Source: JAEZPW01 sp035629075
Lineage (GTDB): Bacteria > Acidobacteriota > Terriglobia > Terriglobales > Acidobacteriaceae
NCBI GenBank assembly: GCA_035629075.1
Contig: DASPIK010000080.1
Span: 1-64,000, forward strand
Direction of reading: 5' to 3'
Length of the DNA: 64,000 nt
The translations under genes and the position numbers were made by a program. The first letter of the stretch is position 1, and every line of letters starts with the position of its first letter. The notes beneath the pieces were generated by a model, which was not told the origin of the DNA, made no database searches, and saw only the letters and a program-made list of their open reading frames with translations. Below are positions 17,765 to 26,554 of this stretch, piece after piece.

Positions 17765-18604
17765 TCAGCGAATGGCCGAAGCGAGGACGATGACGGCGTC
17801 GAACTTCACCTCTTCGTCAGAATAGCGGCGCGAGAGGGCTTCGAGGACGGCGTGGTTGACGTGGTCGCGGCGATCGGGCGGGATGGCATCGAACATTGGC
17901 TTGAACGGAACGGTGACTTCCTGGAAGTACTCCCAGAATTCTTGCGGTGTGCCGGGCCAGTTCCATGGGACGTGGGCTAGGCGGTCTTTGGCGTGTGCGA
18001 AACCTGCTGCTCGGAGGGCGGAGCTGAGGGTGCCCGGTTGGCCGTACTTGAACATGGCGGCGCCCGAGGGCGGTACGGTAGCACCGGGAACGTGGGCGAG
18101 GATTGTACCAACCGTGGTTTCAAAGTAGGGCTGCTGCATCGGTCCCCAGGCGAGGATGGTGAGGCGAGCGCCTGGCTTGAGAACACGATGGAGTTCCCGA
18201 AAGGCGCGTGCGGGGTCGGCAAAGAACATTACGCCGAGGCGGCAGGTGATTCGGTCGAAGCTGGCGTCGGCGAAGGGAAGTGCGTGCACGTCGGCGGGGA
18301 CGAACTCGACATTGGCGAGGCCGCGCTCGCTGGCGCGCTGTTCGGCGATCTTCAGCGGACCGGGAGAGATGTCGCAGCCAACAACCTTGCCTGAGCCGTT
18401 CAACCGGGTGGCAATGGAGATAGCCGGCTCACCGGTGCCGCAGGCGATGTCGAGAACGGCCATGCCGGGCTCGACCTGGACTTCAGCAACGATGGCCTCG
18501 GTCATGGCGCGACCCATGGCGGCGGACGGAGCACGAAAGCGCTGGCTGGCGTTCACGCGTCCGAAGGCATTCCAGTTGGTTTGAGGATCGTTTTGATCAG
18601 TCAT
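17765..18604 (-). CDS. class I SAM-dependent methyltransferase (UbiE-like)
   Basis: The roughly 279-residue protein has the SAM-binding motif I VLDIACGTGEPAIS near residue 57, motif II with GCDISPG near residue 80, and FDRITCRLGVMF near residue 122, which places it with the UbiE/COQ5-like methyltransferases. The substrate cannot be read from sequence. ATG 18604 is preferred to the TTG seven codons upstream, which has no better signal. It is convergent with the S9 peptidase and separated from it by a terminator and the 53-base repeat. Confidence 0.85.
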   Translation of the reverse strand: MTDQNDPQTNWNAFGRVNASQRFRAPSAAMGRAMTEAIVAEVQVEPGMAVLDIACGTGEPAISIATRLNGSGKVVGCDISPGPLKIAEQRASERGLANVEFVPADVHALPFADASFDRITCRLGVMFFADPARAFRELHRVLKPGARLTILAWGPMQQPYFETTVGTILAHVPGATVPPSGAAMFKYGQPGTLSSALRAAGFAHAKDRLAHVPWNWPGTPQEFWEYFQEVTVPFKPMFDAIPPDRRDHVNHAVLEALSRRYSDEEVKFDAVIVLASAIR

Positions 18605-18740
18605 CGCAATCCCATTATGCGACAAAGAGAAGTCAGCTATCAGCCTTCAGATGTGTGCGGCCAGTGAAAGACCCCGCCCTTTGCTGTGGAAGGGGGGACC
18701 CGGACTGGGCCGGCGAGCGCCCGCTACCGCGCTGTTGCGA

Positions 18741-19415
18741 TCATGCCACGCGGCGGGATTGTGGCCTCGGGATGTAGAAGCTGATACCGCTGTGAGTGTA
18801 GCGCTCGTAGGGTTCGCCGTGGGCGAGGCGAAGGCGATGTTCTTCGTGAAGCGAGCCGAGGACCATGTAGACGGTCGTGGCGAGATTGAAGGCGAGCAGT
18901 TGGGCGGTCATTTTGGGCCGGAGCCAGAAGACCGGAAGCGGAGCGAAGTTGAGCGGGTGCCGACTCCAGCGAAAAGGGCCAGTTACCTTCATGCGGTCGC
19001 CAGACGCACAGCTCGGGCCTTGAGCTTCGGGTTCGGGATCGATGTCGCTTGCTCCTCGGAGCCATGCCACAAACGGCGCGATTCCCAATATCTTCGGTAT
19101 CCCTACTTCGTACGCTGCCCACGTGGCGTATGCGAGACCAGCGATTCTGCCGGCGTGCATCAGGGCGGCTGGAGCACCATGAACTTCGTACAGAGTGCGA
19201 TCGGGAAGACGCCGTGCATAAAAATACAGAACTGCCAACGTCACTACTGATTGCGCGAGGTAGAAGGGGCGGTAGAAAGCAGCACGTCTCGAATGGCCAA
19301 GAACAGCGGTGGCGGCGTTCTTTGCGGCGCGACTGGCCAGTGCTGAGTGAATGGCCGCGTAGATGCCGGTTGCGGCGGCGACTTTCAGGGCAGATTTGAG
19401 AATAGAAGCGGTCAT
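18741..19415 (-). CDS. membrane methyltransferase (isoprenylcysteine methyltransferase/NnrU-like)
   Basis: The 224-residue protein has several membrane segments. Near the C terminus it shows VTGPFRWSRHPLNFAPLP, then HEEHRLRLAHGEPYERYT. The RHPxN motif and the E-x-x-L...G-x-x-Y-x-x-Y motif are the SAM-binding signature shared by isoprenylcysteine carboxyl methyltransferases, phospholipid methyltransferases and NnrU-type proteins. It probably methylates a lipid or prenyl-linked substrate in the inner membrane. It follows cstA on the same strand, separated by a hairpin-containing repeat. Confidence 0.68.
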   Translation of the reverse strand: MTASILKSALKVAAATGIYAAIHSALASRAAKNAATAVLGHSRRAAFYRPFYLAQSVVTLAVLYFYARRLPDRTLYEVHGAPAALMHAGRIAGLAYATWAAYEVGIPKILGIAPFVAWLRGASDIDPEPEAQGPSCASGDRMKVTGPFRWSRHPLNFAPLPVFWLRPKMTAQLLAFNLATTVYMVLGSLHEEHRLRLAHGEPYERYTHSGISFYIPRPQSRRVA

Positions 19416-19436
19416 GCGGCGATGATTCGTAAATGG

Positions 19437-19505
19437 CTAAAGCGGCGAAAGATCTATGCATTCGATGCTGAAACATAGATCTTCGCTGTGTTCAGGATGA
19501 CGCCA
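19437..19505 (-). repeat. dispersed repeat with hairpin, possible cstA terminator
   Basis: Read on the reverse strand the block begins GTCATCCTGAACACAGCGAAGATCT and carries a 12-base-pair stem with a single bulge (19446-19458 with 19474-19485). It matches the core of the element at 5743-5805 in inverted orientation. Lying directly after cstA it could act as that gene's terminator, although no T-run follows. Confidence 0.4.
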
Positions 19506-19509
19506 CGGG

Positions 19510-21360
19510 CTAGCAGCAGCCTCCGGAAACCCCCGGCTGCATGATCGGCGGACCGAATGCCTCCTTCGGAATGGGCACGCCACGGAGCGTTCGATAGCAA
19601 CGCCGACCCGCATCAGAGACGACAAGCACCACTCCAATGATGAAGATCACCATCAGGAAGGTGTTCATGTACCCGGTAAACTGTTGGCCGGGTGCCTTGG
19701 TCAAAGGCCAGAAAATGTTTTTGATCGACAGGACGGCTGCGGTCAGGGTGGTGACACCAACGAACACCATGGGTACTGCGGTGATCAGCGCGTACTTCAC
19801 CTTACCCATATTCACAAGGAATGTGGTTGCAACCGCAAGCGCAATGGTTGCGAGCAGTTGGTTGCCAGTTCCGAAAAGCGGCCAGATGGTCGAGACGGTG
19901 CCCGTATATGTGAGGTAACCCCATCCCAACACGATCAGGAACGTTGTTCCAAGATTTCCGGGCAGCCACGCCGTATTCGTGAACGGCTTGTAGACCTTCC
20001 CCAGAAGTTCCTGCAAGACATAACGAGCGACGCGAGTTCCCGTGTCGATGGTGGTGAGAATGAATAGTGCCTCGAACATGATGGCGTAGTGATACCAGTA
20101 GCCCATCAGGGTCTGCATGCCCGGGATGCCTCTGAATATCTGGGCCATGCCGACGGCGAGAGAAACAGCACCACCTGTGCGTCCCGCGAGATCCTCTCCG
20201 ACTTCAAGGGAGAACATGTCGAGGTTTACTGTGGACAGTCCAAGGGTGCGGAAGACTTCGGGAGTGGTGTTGATGGCAAAGTAGTCGCCCGGGTGCAGGG
20301 AGCAGGCGGCGATCAGGGCGAGTACGCCGACCAGAGATTCTGCGACCATTGCCCCGTACCCGATAAATCGGGCATCAGTTTCCCTATTCAGCATCTTCGG
20401 CGTGGTTCCGGACGATACAAGCGCGTGGAAGCCGGAGATCGCGCCACAAGCGATGGTCACGAACAAGAACGGAAACAGGTGCCCCTTGATAATCGGCCCA
20501 CCGCCATAAATGAACTGAGTGACTGCCGGGAATTTGATATCGGGATGAACGATGAACACGCCGACGATGAGTATCGCGATCGTGCCCAGCTTCACGTAAG
20601 TAGAAAGGTAGTCTCGTGGTTCAAGCAGCAGCCAAACAGGGAGAACAGATGCGATGAATCCGTAAAGCGCCATCATGATGGTGATCTGGGGAGCGCTGAA
20701 GGTGAGCGCTTGTGCTGCGCCACTCTGCGCGACCCAATGTCCTCCAATGACGCTGGCGATCAGTAAAATGACACCGATCAGGCTGGGTACGAACACCTTG
20801 ATCTGGCCGGGGGTGCTCTTGAACATGTACAGGCCCATGAAGATTGCGATTGGAATGGTCATTCCGATCGTGAAGACGCCCCAAGGGCTGTTTGAAAGCG
20901 CATTCACTACCACAATGGCGAGTCCGGCCAGAGCGACGACCAGGATGAACAACACTGCGACCATGGCCACCAGTCCGGCGAAGGGACTGATCTCGCTGCG
21001 GGCAATATCGGCAAGCGAGCGCCCCTTGTGACGTACCGAGGCGACGAGAATGGTGAAGTCTTGTACGCATCCAGCTAGGACCGCGCCGAATAGAATCCAC
21101 ACCAATCCAGGAGCAAAACCGAACTGCGCTGCGAGTGTGGGCCCAACGAGCGGACCGGCTCCTGAAATGGCAGCGAAATGATGGCCGAATAGCACCCATT
21201 TTGGGGACGGAACGTAGTTGTGACCATCCTCATAGGCATGAGCCGGTGTGACTCTCTTGTCATCCAGCGCAAGCGCTTTCGCCGCAATGAAGGCGCTGTA
21301 GTAGCGGTAGCCGATCGCGTAAACACAGAGCACGGCTACGAGGAGAGGAAATGTGTTCAT
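19510..21360 (-). CDS. cstA: carbon starvation protein CstA (pyruvate/peptide transporter)
   Basis: The 616-residue protein has about 16 membrane segments. Diagnostic stretches include GAGPLVGPTLAAQFG near residue 66, the CVQDFTILVAS segment near residue 98, and GAISGFHALVSSGTTPKM near residue 310. CstA proteins import pyruvate and have been linked to peptide use during starvation. It is somewhat shorter than the E. coli protein (about 700 residues). The C terminus ends in GGCC. The ATG at 21360 leaves a 234-base divergent region shared with the small membrane-protein gene; no obvious Crp-like site was seen there. Confidence 0.95.
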   Translation of the reverse strand: MNTFPLLVAVLCVYAIGYRYYSAFIAAKALALDDKRVTPAHAYEDGHNYVPSPKWVLFGHHFAAISGAGPLVGPTLAAQFGFAPGLVWILFGAVLAGCVQDFTILVASVRHKGRSLADIARSEISPFAGLVAMVAVLFILVVALAGLAIVVVNALSNSPWGVFTIGMTIPIAIFMGLYMFKSTPGQIKVFVPSLIGVILLIASVIGGHWVAQSGAAQALTFSAPQITIMMALYGFIASVLPVWLLLEPRDYLSTYVKLGTIAILIVGVFIVHPDIKFPAVTQFIYGGGPIIKGHLFPFLFVTIACGAISGFHALVSSGTTPKMLNRETDARFIGYGAMVAESLVGVLALIAACSLHPGDYFAINTTPEVFRTLGLSTVNLDMFSLEVGEDLAGRTGGAVSLAVGMAQIFRGIPGMQTLMGYWYHYAIMFEALFILTTIDTGTRVARYVLQELLGKVYKPFTNTAWLPGNLGTTFLIVLGWGYLTYTGTVSTIWPLFGTGNQLLATIALAVATTFLVNMGKVKYALITAVPMVFVGVTTLTAAVLSIKNIFWPLTKAPGQQFTGYMNTFLMVIFIIGVVLVVSDAGRRCYRTLRGVPIPKEAFGPPIMQPGVSGGCC

Positions 21361-21594
21361 AGCCAGCCATTCTTACCGTCGAAACCGAATGACGGGTGCA
21401 CCTGAAATGTGGATGCCAATTATGTTCCAACTGTATCCAGCCAGCGAAAATGAATTTCGTCACCGGCATCTCGGGCCAATTTCGCTCCATGGTTAGCAGA
21501 CAACCATGGGTGAGGCGAGGGTGTCCAAACTGCATCCCTGCGAAGATGTGCAGGAGTTTTGGCATTTCTGCCGCAACAGCAAGGAGCACGAGAC

Positions 21595-22014
21595 ATGTTC
21601 GAGAGGTTCTTCAACCTGACAAGAAATGTGCCGAAGGTGTTTGATCCCAAGACGCACGCGGTGCTCGACCACTTGACTGCGGGCACATTTCTACTCCTGG
21701 GAGCAGCTTTCTGGGGACGTCACAAGCGCGCCAGCACAGTTGCACTGGTGAACGGGTTCATGGTCCTTGGTCTAACTCTCCTGACTGACTACGACGGAGA
21801 CGGACGTCGCCCCATCGACTTCGAGACGCACGGAAAGCTGGACATTGTTCAGGCGATGATGGCGGCGGGAATGCCAACGATTATGGGGTTCGGTGGCAGT
21901 TTGGCTGCGCTTCCCTTCCGAGTGCAGGCGGCGAACGAAATGGTGGTCGTGAGCGTTACCGATTTCCAGCGGCAGGGAACCGTGGCCGAGCAGCGACTGC
22001 GGACTGCGGCCTAG
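21595..22014 (+). CDS. small membrane protein of unknown function (139 aa)
   Basis: ATG 21595 has an AAGGAG ribosome-binding site 9 bases upstream. The product has two probable membrane segments (residues about 28-41 and 50-65) and a possible third region near residues 89-105, joined by a charged loop TDYDGDGRRPIDFETHGK. The pattern KTHAVLDHLTAG near residue 19 is similar to small conserved membrane proteins seen in acidobacteria, but I cannot name a family. It is convergent with ahpD and not in an operon. Confidence 0.6.
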   Translation: MFERFFNLTRNVPKVFDPKTHAVLDHLTAGTFLLLGAAFWGRHKRASTVALVNGFMVLGLTLLTDYDGDGRRPIDFETHGKLDIVQAMMAAGMPTIMGFGGSLAALPFRVQAANEMVVVSVTDFQRQGTVAEQRLRTAA

Positions 22015-22074
22015 GTTCCTTTGTTCAAGTCTGGGTTGTCCCGTGACGCCGCTGTAGAGAAGGTGAATGGTGAC

Positions 22075-22620
22075 TCAGACGCCGACGGCTTGTTGTTGCC
22101 GAACCGTGTCGAAGACGGTGGCCAAGCCGTGCACCACCGCGGCGACGCGAATAGCCGCAAGGATGCTTTCCTCTGCGAGTCCCTTTTCCCGGACGGTTCG
22201 CTCGTGGGAATCCACGCACGCTGCGCAGCCATTTATCGCCGAAACGGCAGTGCACCATAGCTCGAAGTCAACCTGCTCGACGCCATGCGTCCGAATTGCG
22301 TTCATGCGCAGACGCGCTGGAAGTGTGGTGTACTTCTCATTTTTCGTGAGATGCGTGAATCTGTAGAAGACATTATTCATTCCCATGACGGAAACTGCCG
22401 ATTTCGCCGCTTCCAGCGCCTGAGCTGAGAGGTGCTTCGATGCTTCTTCGAGAACGGCATCCGTCAACCGGACGTTTCGGGATGCCATTGCTGCAGCAAC
22501 AAGTGTTCCCCAGAGTTGCTGCGTTGTAAGTTCAGTCTGCTGCCGTACGAGGCTAGAAAAGTTGAGCTTCAGATCCTTGGCGTAAGCGGGAACGCTGTCG
22601 AGCAATTCATCTAGTGACAT
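22075..22620 (-). CDS. ahpD: AhpD alkylhydroperoxidase (carboxymuconolactone decarboxylase family)
   Basis: The 181-residue protein has the catalytic motif C132-x-x-C135-x-x-x-H139 (GCAACVDSHE) of AhpD, with the supporting glutamate E116-region sequence HGVEQVDFELW just before it. AhpD acts as the reductant for AhpC and has weak peroxidase activity of its own. ATG 22620 is chosen because a GGAG ribosome-binding site lies 6 bases upstream; the frame is open a further 33 codons without such a site. It lies 65 bases downstream of ahpC on the same strand, the arrangement known from mycobacteria and streptomycetes. Confidence 0.93.
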   Translation of the reverse strand: MSLDELLDSVPAYAKDLKLNFSSLVRQQTELTTQQLWGTLVAAAMASRNVRLTDAVLEEASKHLSAQALEAAKSAVSVMGMNNVFYRFTHLTKNEKYTTLPARLRMNAIRTHGVEQVDFELWCTAVSAINGCAACVDSHERTVREKGLAEESILAAIRVAAVVHGLATVFDTVRQQQAVGV

Positions 22621-22648
22621 TCTGACTCCGTGACCTGGATTAGACATA

Positions 22649-22674
22649 AGGCCCCGATTCGTATGTCGGGGCCT
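22649..22674 (-). terminator. hairpin between ahpC and ahpD (attenuator-like)
   Basis: A perfect 9-base-pair stem (22649-22657 with 22666-22674) with an 8-base loop lies 11 bases beyond the ahpC stop codon. On the reverse strand it is followed only by TTATGTC, a poor T-run, so partial termination or mRNA-end protection is more likely than a full stop. Confidence 0.55.
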
Positions 22675-22685
22675 GTTCGATGCCC

Positions 22686-23222
22686 TTAAGCTACGAGCGT
22701 AGCTTCGCCTTTCTGCCATCCACAGGGGCAGAGTTCGTCTGTCTGCAAGGCGTCGAGCACGCGCAGAACTTCGTCGGGATTACGCCCGACCGACAAATCG
22801 GTGACGTAAACGAAGCGGATGATGTTGTCGGGATCAACAATGAACGTAGCCCGCTGCGCGACGCCGGCTTGCGGATCGAGTATGCCAAGTTGCTCTGAGA
22901 GTTCACGCTTGATATCCGCCAACATTGGGAACGGCAGGTCCCTCAGGTCTTCGTGATGGGTACGCCAGGCGAGGTGGACGAATTCAGAATCAATGCTACC
23001 GCCAAAGATTTGAGTGTCGCGATCGAGGAATTCGCGGTTCTTTTTGCCAAAACCGGCGATTTCCGTGGGGCAAACGAAAGTGAAATCCTTGGGCCAAAAG
23101 AAGAACACTTTCCACTTCCCGGGATAGTCCTGATCGGTGATGGTCTTGAAAGCGTTGTTCTTATCCGTGCTGACGGTAGCAGTGAGCGAAAACGCGGGAA
23201 ACTTTTCTCCTACGCCTAACAT
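22686..23222 (-). CDS. ahpC: AhpC-type peroxiredoxin
   Basis: The 178-residue protein has the peroxidatic C51 in FTFVCPTEI and a C-terminal C165/C167 pair in ELCPCGW. The extra cysteine at the C terminus is also seen in actinobacterial AhpC proteins that pair with AhpD rather than AhpF. It reduces hydrogen peroxide and organic peroxides in the cytoplasm. ATG 23222 has an AGGAGAG ribosome-binding site. The adjacent ahpD gene strongly supports the pairing. Confidence 0.95.
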   Translation of the reverse strand: MLGVGEKFPAFSLTATVSTDKNNAFKTITDQDYPGKWKVFFFWPKDFTFVCPTEIAGFGKKNREFLDRDTQIFGGSIDSEFVHLAWRTHHEDLRDLPFPMLADIKRELSEQLGILDPQAGVAQRATFIVDPDNIIRFVYVTDLSVGRNPDEVLRVLDALQTDELCPCGWQKGEATLVA

Positions 23223-23675
23223 TTAAACGTCTCTCCTCGATTCAGAAAATCTTAAACAGATGTTGTGCCAGTGTTGGTATGAGGCCGGGGACGAACTCTT
23301 GGCTAACAAGTGGCTTCGTAATCCACGCTCATTTCGATGAACCAGAGTTGGTGGCGGATACAAAAACTGGGGACGAGTGAGCCCGTAGCGTCACGTTGCG
23401 TAGTGTCGGCAATCATTAGAGAACTCTGAGCAAGTTTGGCAACCCTCCTGCCTTATCACCCAGCGAGGGCCAGACCGATGTTGATTGAGAGACGTGAAAC
23501 TGGGCAGTACGGGCGGACGAAAAAGTCCGTCAAGGGAGCTGAGCAGGGCGAAACCGTGACTAACGATTTCGTTCACTTCGTGATGCACTTCACAGCGCAG
23601 GCATCGGGGTCACGATGCGATATGTGCGCCGACGAGCGACCGCTACGGTATTCCTAGCCTGCAAGGACCAAAGAT
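23223..23675. other. 453-base divergent region between ahpC and cheA
   Basis: No gene was recognised. It must contain the ahpC and cheA promoters. A weak -24/-12-like match lies at 23300-23315 (TGGCTA...TGGCT) on the + strand. A compact hairpin with a GAAAAA loop (23512-23518 with 23525-23531) is followed by a second potential stem closed by GTCA/TGAC around GG-CGAAA-CC (23530-23560). These may belong to a structured cheA leader RNA; I could not match it to a known riboswitch. An AAGGA ribosome-binding site lies 8 bases before cheA. Confidence 0.4.
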
Positions 23676-25985
23676 ATGGACGAGATCAGCGGTATGGACG
23701 AAATCATCCGCGAGTTTCTGGTCGAGAGCCGCGAAGGACTCGATCAGATGGACCGCGATCTGGTGAACCTCGAGAAACAGCCGGATTCGAGAGACCTGCT
23801 TGCCAGTATTTTTCGTTCCATCCACACGATCAAAGGCACGAGTGGGGTTTTGGGATTTCCTAAGCTGGAGTCTGTCGCGCATGTGGGAGAGAACTTACTC
23901 AGCCGCATGCGCGACGGCAAATTTCGACTGAACCCGCAGATCACCACCGTCCTTCTCGCCATGGTGGATGCTCTCCGCTCCATGCTTGCGAGTATTGAAG
24001 CGAGCGGGTCGGAAGGAGAGGGTGACTACTCAGAAGTGATCCAGCGGATTGCAAAGTGCTCAGAGGCGGCTGGGAAGCAAGGTGTTGTGCACCAGTCGGA
24101 AACGCCGAGTGTGCCGGTCACTGAAGAGGCACCGATCGGGGAACTTCTAGTGCATGCAGGGGTCACCAGTGAAGCCATAGCGGAAGCGCTTGTCCAACAG
24201 AGCGAAGGAGACCCGAGAAGGATCGGCGAAATTTTGGTCGCCAGGGGCGACGTTAAGCCGGAGGCGGTGCTCGAAGCACTGACGAAACAGGCGGGAGGGC
24301 GGCCTGCTGCCATGAGCGGCAGTATACGGGTCGACGTAGGTCTGCTCGACAAGGTTATGAACCTCGTCGGGGAATTAGTTTTGGCTCGCAACCAGGTTTT
24401 GCAGTTCACAGCCAGCCAGCAGGATCCGGCGTTCGTCAACACCGCACAAAGGCTGAACCTCATCACGACTGAACTTCAGGAAGGCGTGATGAAGACGCGC
24501 ATGCAGCCAATTGGAAACGTTTGGAACAAGTTTCCACGTCTCGTGCGGGACCTTGCTGTCGCTTGTGGCAAGCGAGTGCGGATTGAAGTAGAGGGCAGCG
24601 AGACGGAACTGGACAAGACCATCATTGAGGCGATCAAAGACCCTTTGACCCACGTGGTTCGGAACGCTGTTGACCACGGTATTGAAGCGCCTGAAGCCCG
24701 CGCAGCGATGGGAAAACCTGCTGAGGGCCGACTCTCATTGCGAGCGTTCCACGAAGGTGGCCAAGTAAATATTGAGATCAATGATGATGGTGCCGGAATC
24801 AACGTGGATCGTGTGAAGCAGAAAGCGTTGAGTCGCGGTCTTGTCAGTCCGGAGCAGTTGCTTCGTATGACAGAGCGCGAAGTCACAAATTTGATTTTCC
24901 TACCTGGATTCTCAACTGCCGAAAAGGTCACAAACGTCTCTGGACGCGGCGTCGGGATGGACGTCGTGAAGACGAACATCGAGAAGATCGGTGGCACGGT
25001 CGACGTTAGTTCGGTCGCCGGAGCCGGGACGACGCTACGGATCAAGATACCGCTAACTTTGGCAATCATCCCCGCTTTAATCGTGACCAGCGGCCGTCAG
25101 CGTTTTGCAATCCCCCAGATCAGTTTGTTGGAACTCGTCCGGTTGGAGCCGGGGCAACCGGTCGAGAACATTCAGGGCATGCCGGTCTATCGTCTGCGCG
25201 GCAACCTGCTTCCACTTGTGTTCCTTAGCCGCGAGTTGTCGATAAGCGAGCAATGTGCCGCGCGTGACGGGGCTGTGAATATCGTCGTGCTGCAGGCCGA
25301 TGGTCGACAGTTCGGGCTCGTGGTCGATGAGATTAACGACACCGAGGAGATTGTAGTTAAACCGCTCGGCAAGCACCTCAAAGGCCTGGCATGTTTTGCG
25401 GGAGCCACAATCATGGGCGACGGCAAAGTTGCGTTGATTCTCGATGTGCTCGGAATGGCCCAGAGGGCCAACGTTGTCTCCGACGTGCGCGACCATACGC
25501 AGACCGAAGAGGCGAAGAGGAAACCCACTGCCGACATTGCAGAACAGCAGCAGTGGCTCCTGTTCACGGCCGGCAAACGCAGGCGCATGGCTGTTCCACT
25601 TTCTGCCGTTGCTCGACTGGAGGAGATTCAGTCTGGGGGCGTAGAGAAGGCCGGCGATCGCGAAGTTGTGCAGTACCGCGGACAGATTATGCCGCTAATT
25701 GACGTATCGGAGGTCACCGGCTTGGGGGCCAGTCCTAGGCGTGAGCTGCTCCAGGTGATTGTACACACCAGCCAAGGGCGCAGCGTTGGGATGGTGGTGA
25801 ACGAGATAGTGGATGTCGTCCAGCAGTCGATTGCTATCGAAGACGGGCTGACTCGTCCCGGACTGATGGGTTCGGCCGTGATCCAGGAGCATGTGACGGA
25901 TCTCATGGATGTTCACCAGGTCCTCGCCACTGCGAACGGGAGTGTTGCGACGGCAACGCCGCGGGGAACTAACGATGCTAGTTGA
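23676..25985 (+). CDS. cheA: chemotaxis histidine kinase CheA with MshEN-like insert and two CheW domains
   Basis: In order: an HPt domain with phospho-acceptor H50 (SIHTIKGTSG); a linker; two MshEN-like motifs at residues 153-205 (PIGELLVHAG... and RIGEILVARG...ALTKQ) where a P2 CheY/CheB-binding domain would normally lie; the P3 dimerisation helices (about 215-295, LVGELVLARN); the HATPase (HVVRNAVDHGIE near 326, NDDGAGI near 369, GRGVGMDVV near 423); and two CheW-like domains (about 460-595 and 625-750). The 769-residue protein thus has a duplicated receptor-coupling region and lacks the usual response-regulator docking domain. First gene of the che operon; it overlaps cheW by 11 bases. 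Confidence 0.95.
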   Translation: MDEISGMDEIIREFLVESREGLDQMDRDLVNLEKQPDSRDLLASIFRSIHTIKGTSGVLGFPKLESVAHVGENLLSRMRDGKFRLNPQITTVLLAMVDALRSMLASIEASGSEGEGDYSEVIQRIAKCSEAAGKQGVVHQSETPSVPVTEEAPIGELLVHAGVTSEAIAEALVQQSEGDPRRIGEILVARGDVKPEAVLEALTKQAGGRPAAMSGSIRVDVGLLDKVMNLVGELVLARNQVLQFTASQQDPAFVNTAQRLNLITTELQEGVMKTRMQPIGNVWNKFPRLVRDLAVACGKRVRIEVEGSETELDKTIIEAIKDPLTHVVRNAVDHGIEAPEARAAMGKPAEGRLSLRAFHEGGQVNIEINDDGAGINVDRVKQKALSRGLVSPEQLLRMTEREVTNLIFLPGFSTAEKVTNVSGRGVGMDVVKTNIEKIGGTVDVSSVAGAGTTLRIKIPLTLAIIPALIVTSGRQRFAIPQISLLELVRLEPGQPVENIQGMPVYRLRGNLLPLVFLSRELSISEQCAARDGAVNIVVLQADGRQFGLVVDEINDTEEIVVKPLGKHLKGLACFAGATIMGDGKVALILDVLGMAQRANVVSDVRDHTQTEEAKRKPTADIAEQQQWLLFTAGKRRRMAVPLSAVARLEEIQSGGVEKAGDREVVQYRGQIMPLIDVSEVTGLGASPRRELLQVIVHTSQGRSVGMVVNEIVDVVQQSIAIEDGLTRPGLMGSAVIQEHVTDLMDVHQVLATANGSVATATPRGTNDAS

Positions 25986-26412
25986 TCGCAAGTTTTGCAC
26001 GTTCTACCTCGATGGATTGTTCTTTGGTATCGAGGTTCACAAAGTACAGGAAGTGCTCCGACATCAACAGACGACTCCCGTGCCACTTGCAGGAACGGTC
26101 GTCGCGGGACTGATTAACCTGCGCGGTCAGATCGTTACGGCCATCGATCTGCGCCGTCGCCTCGGTCTGCCGGAGCGGAGCGCGGACCGCCTTCCGATGA
26201 ATGTTGTGGTTCGCACGGACGAGAGTGTCGTCAGCCTGCTTGTAGATGAGATCGGTGACGTGGTGGAGGTTGAAGAAGAAGCCTTTGAGTCTGTGCCGGA
26301 CACGCTGACAGGCGAGAGCAGACAACTCGTCCACGGAGTCTACAAGTTAAAAGACAAACTGCTGCTGGTGTTGAACACGACCCTGGCTTTGGAATCGAAG
26401 GCCGTCGCTTGA
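25975..26412 (+). CDS. cheW: chemotaxis coupling protein CheW
   Basis: The 145-residue protein is a single CheW domain with GIEVHKVQEVLRHQQTTPVP near residue 18, GLINLRGQIVTAIDLRRRLG near residue 43 and VVSLLVDEIGDVVEVE near residue 83. It bridges CheA and receptors in the array. The ATG overlaps the end of cheA, implying translational coupling. The open frame extends upstream inside cheA but that portion is out of family. The chemoreceptor gene follows after 142 bases. Confidence 0.95.
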   Translation: MLVDRKFCTFYLDGLFFGIEVHKVQEVLRHQQTTPVPLAGTVVAGLINLRGQIVTAIDLRRRLGLPERSADRLPMNVVVRTDESVVSLLVDEIGDVVEVEEEAFESVPDTLTGESRQLVHGVYKLKDKLLLVLNTTLALESKAVA

Positions 26413-26554
26413 AAGGCAGCTTAGAACAGCGCTGGGTCTTATGTCTTAGCTCCGACGTTTCGCACCACAAACTCAGCGATCGATGATTGGCGTCACTTGC
26501 CTCACACACGGCATGCGATGCCTCTGTAGAGGAATTTCGAACAGGAGCAGGTCA

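Noticed and set aside
23464..23575. c-di-GMP (GEMM) riboswitch before cheA
   Set aside because: The hairpins are suggestive, but the conserved GEMM core segments I remember could not be located; kept only as an unassigned leader-RNA candidate.
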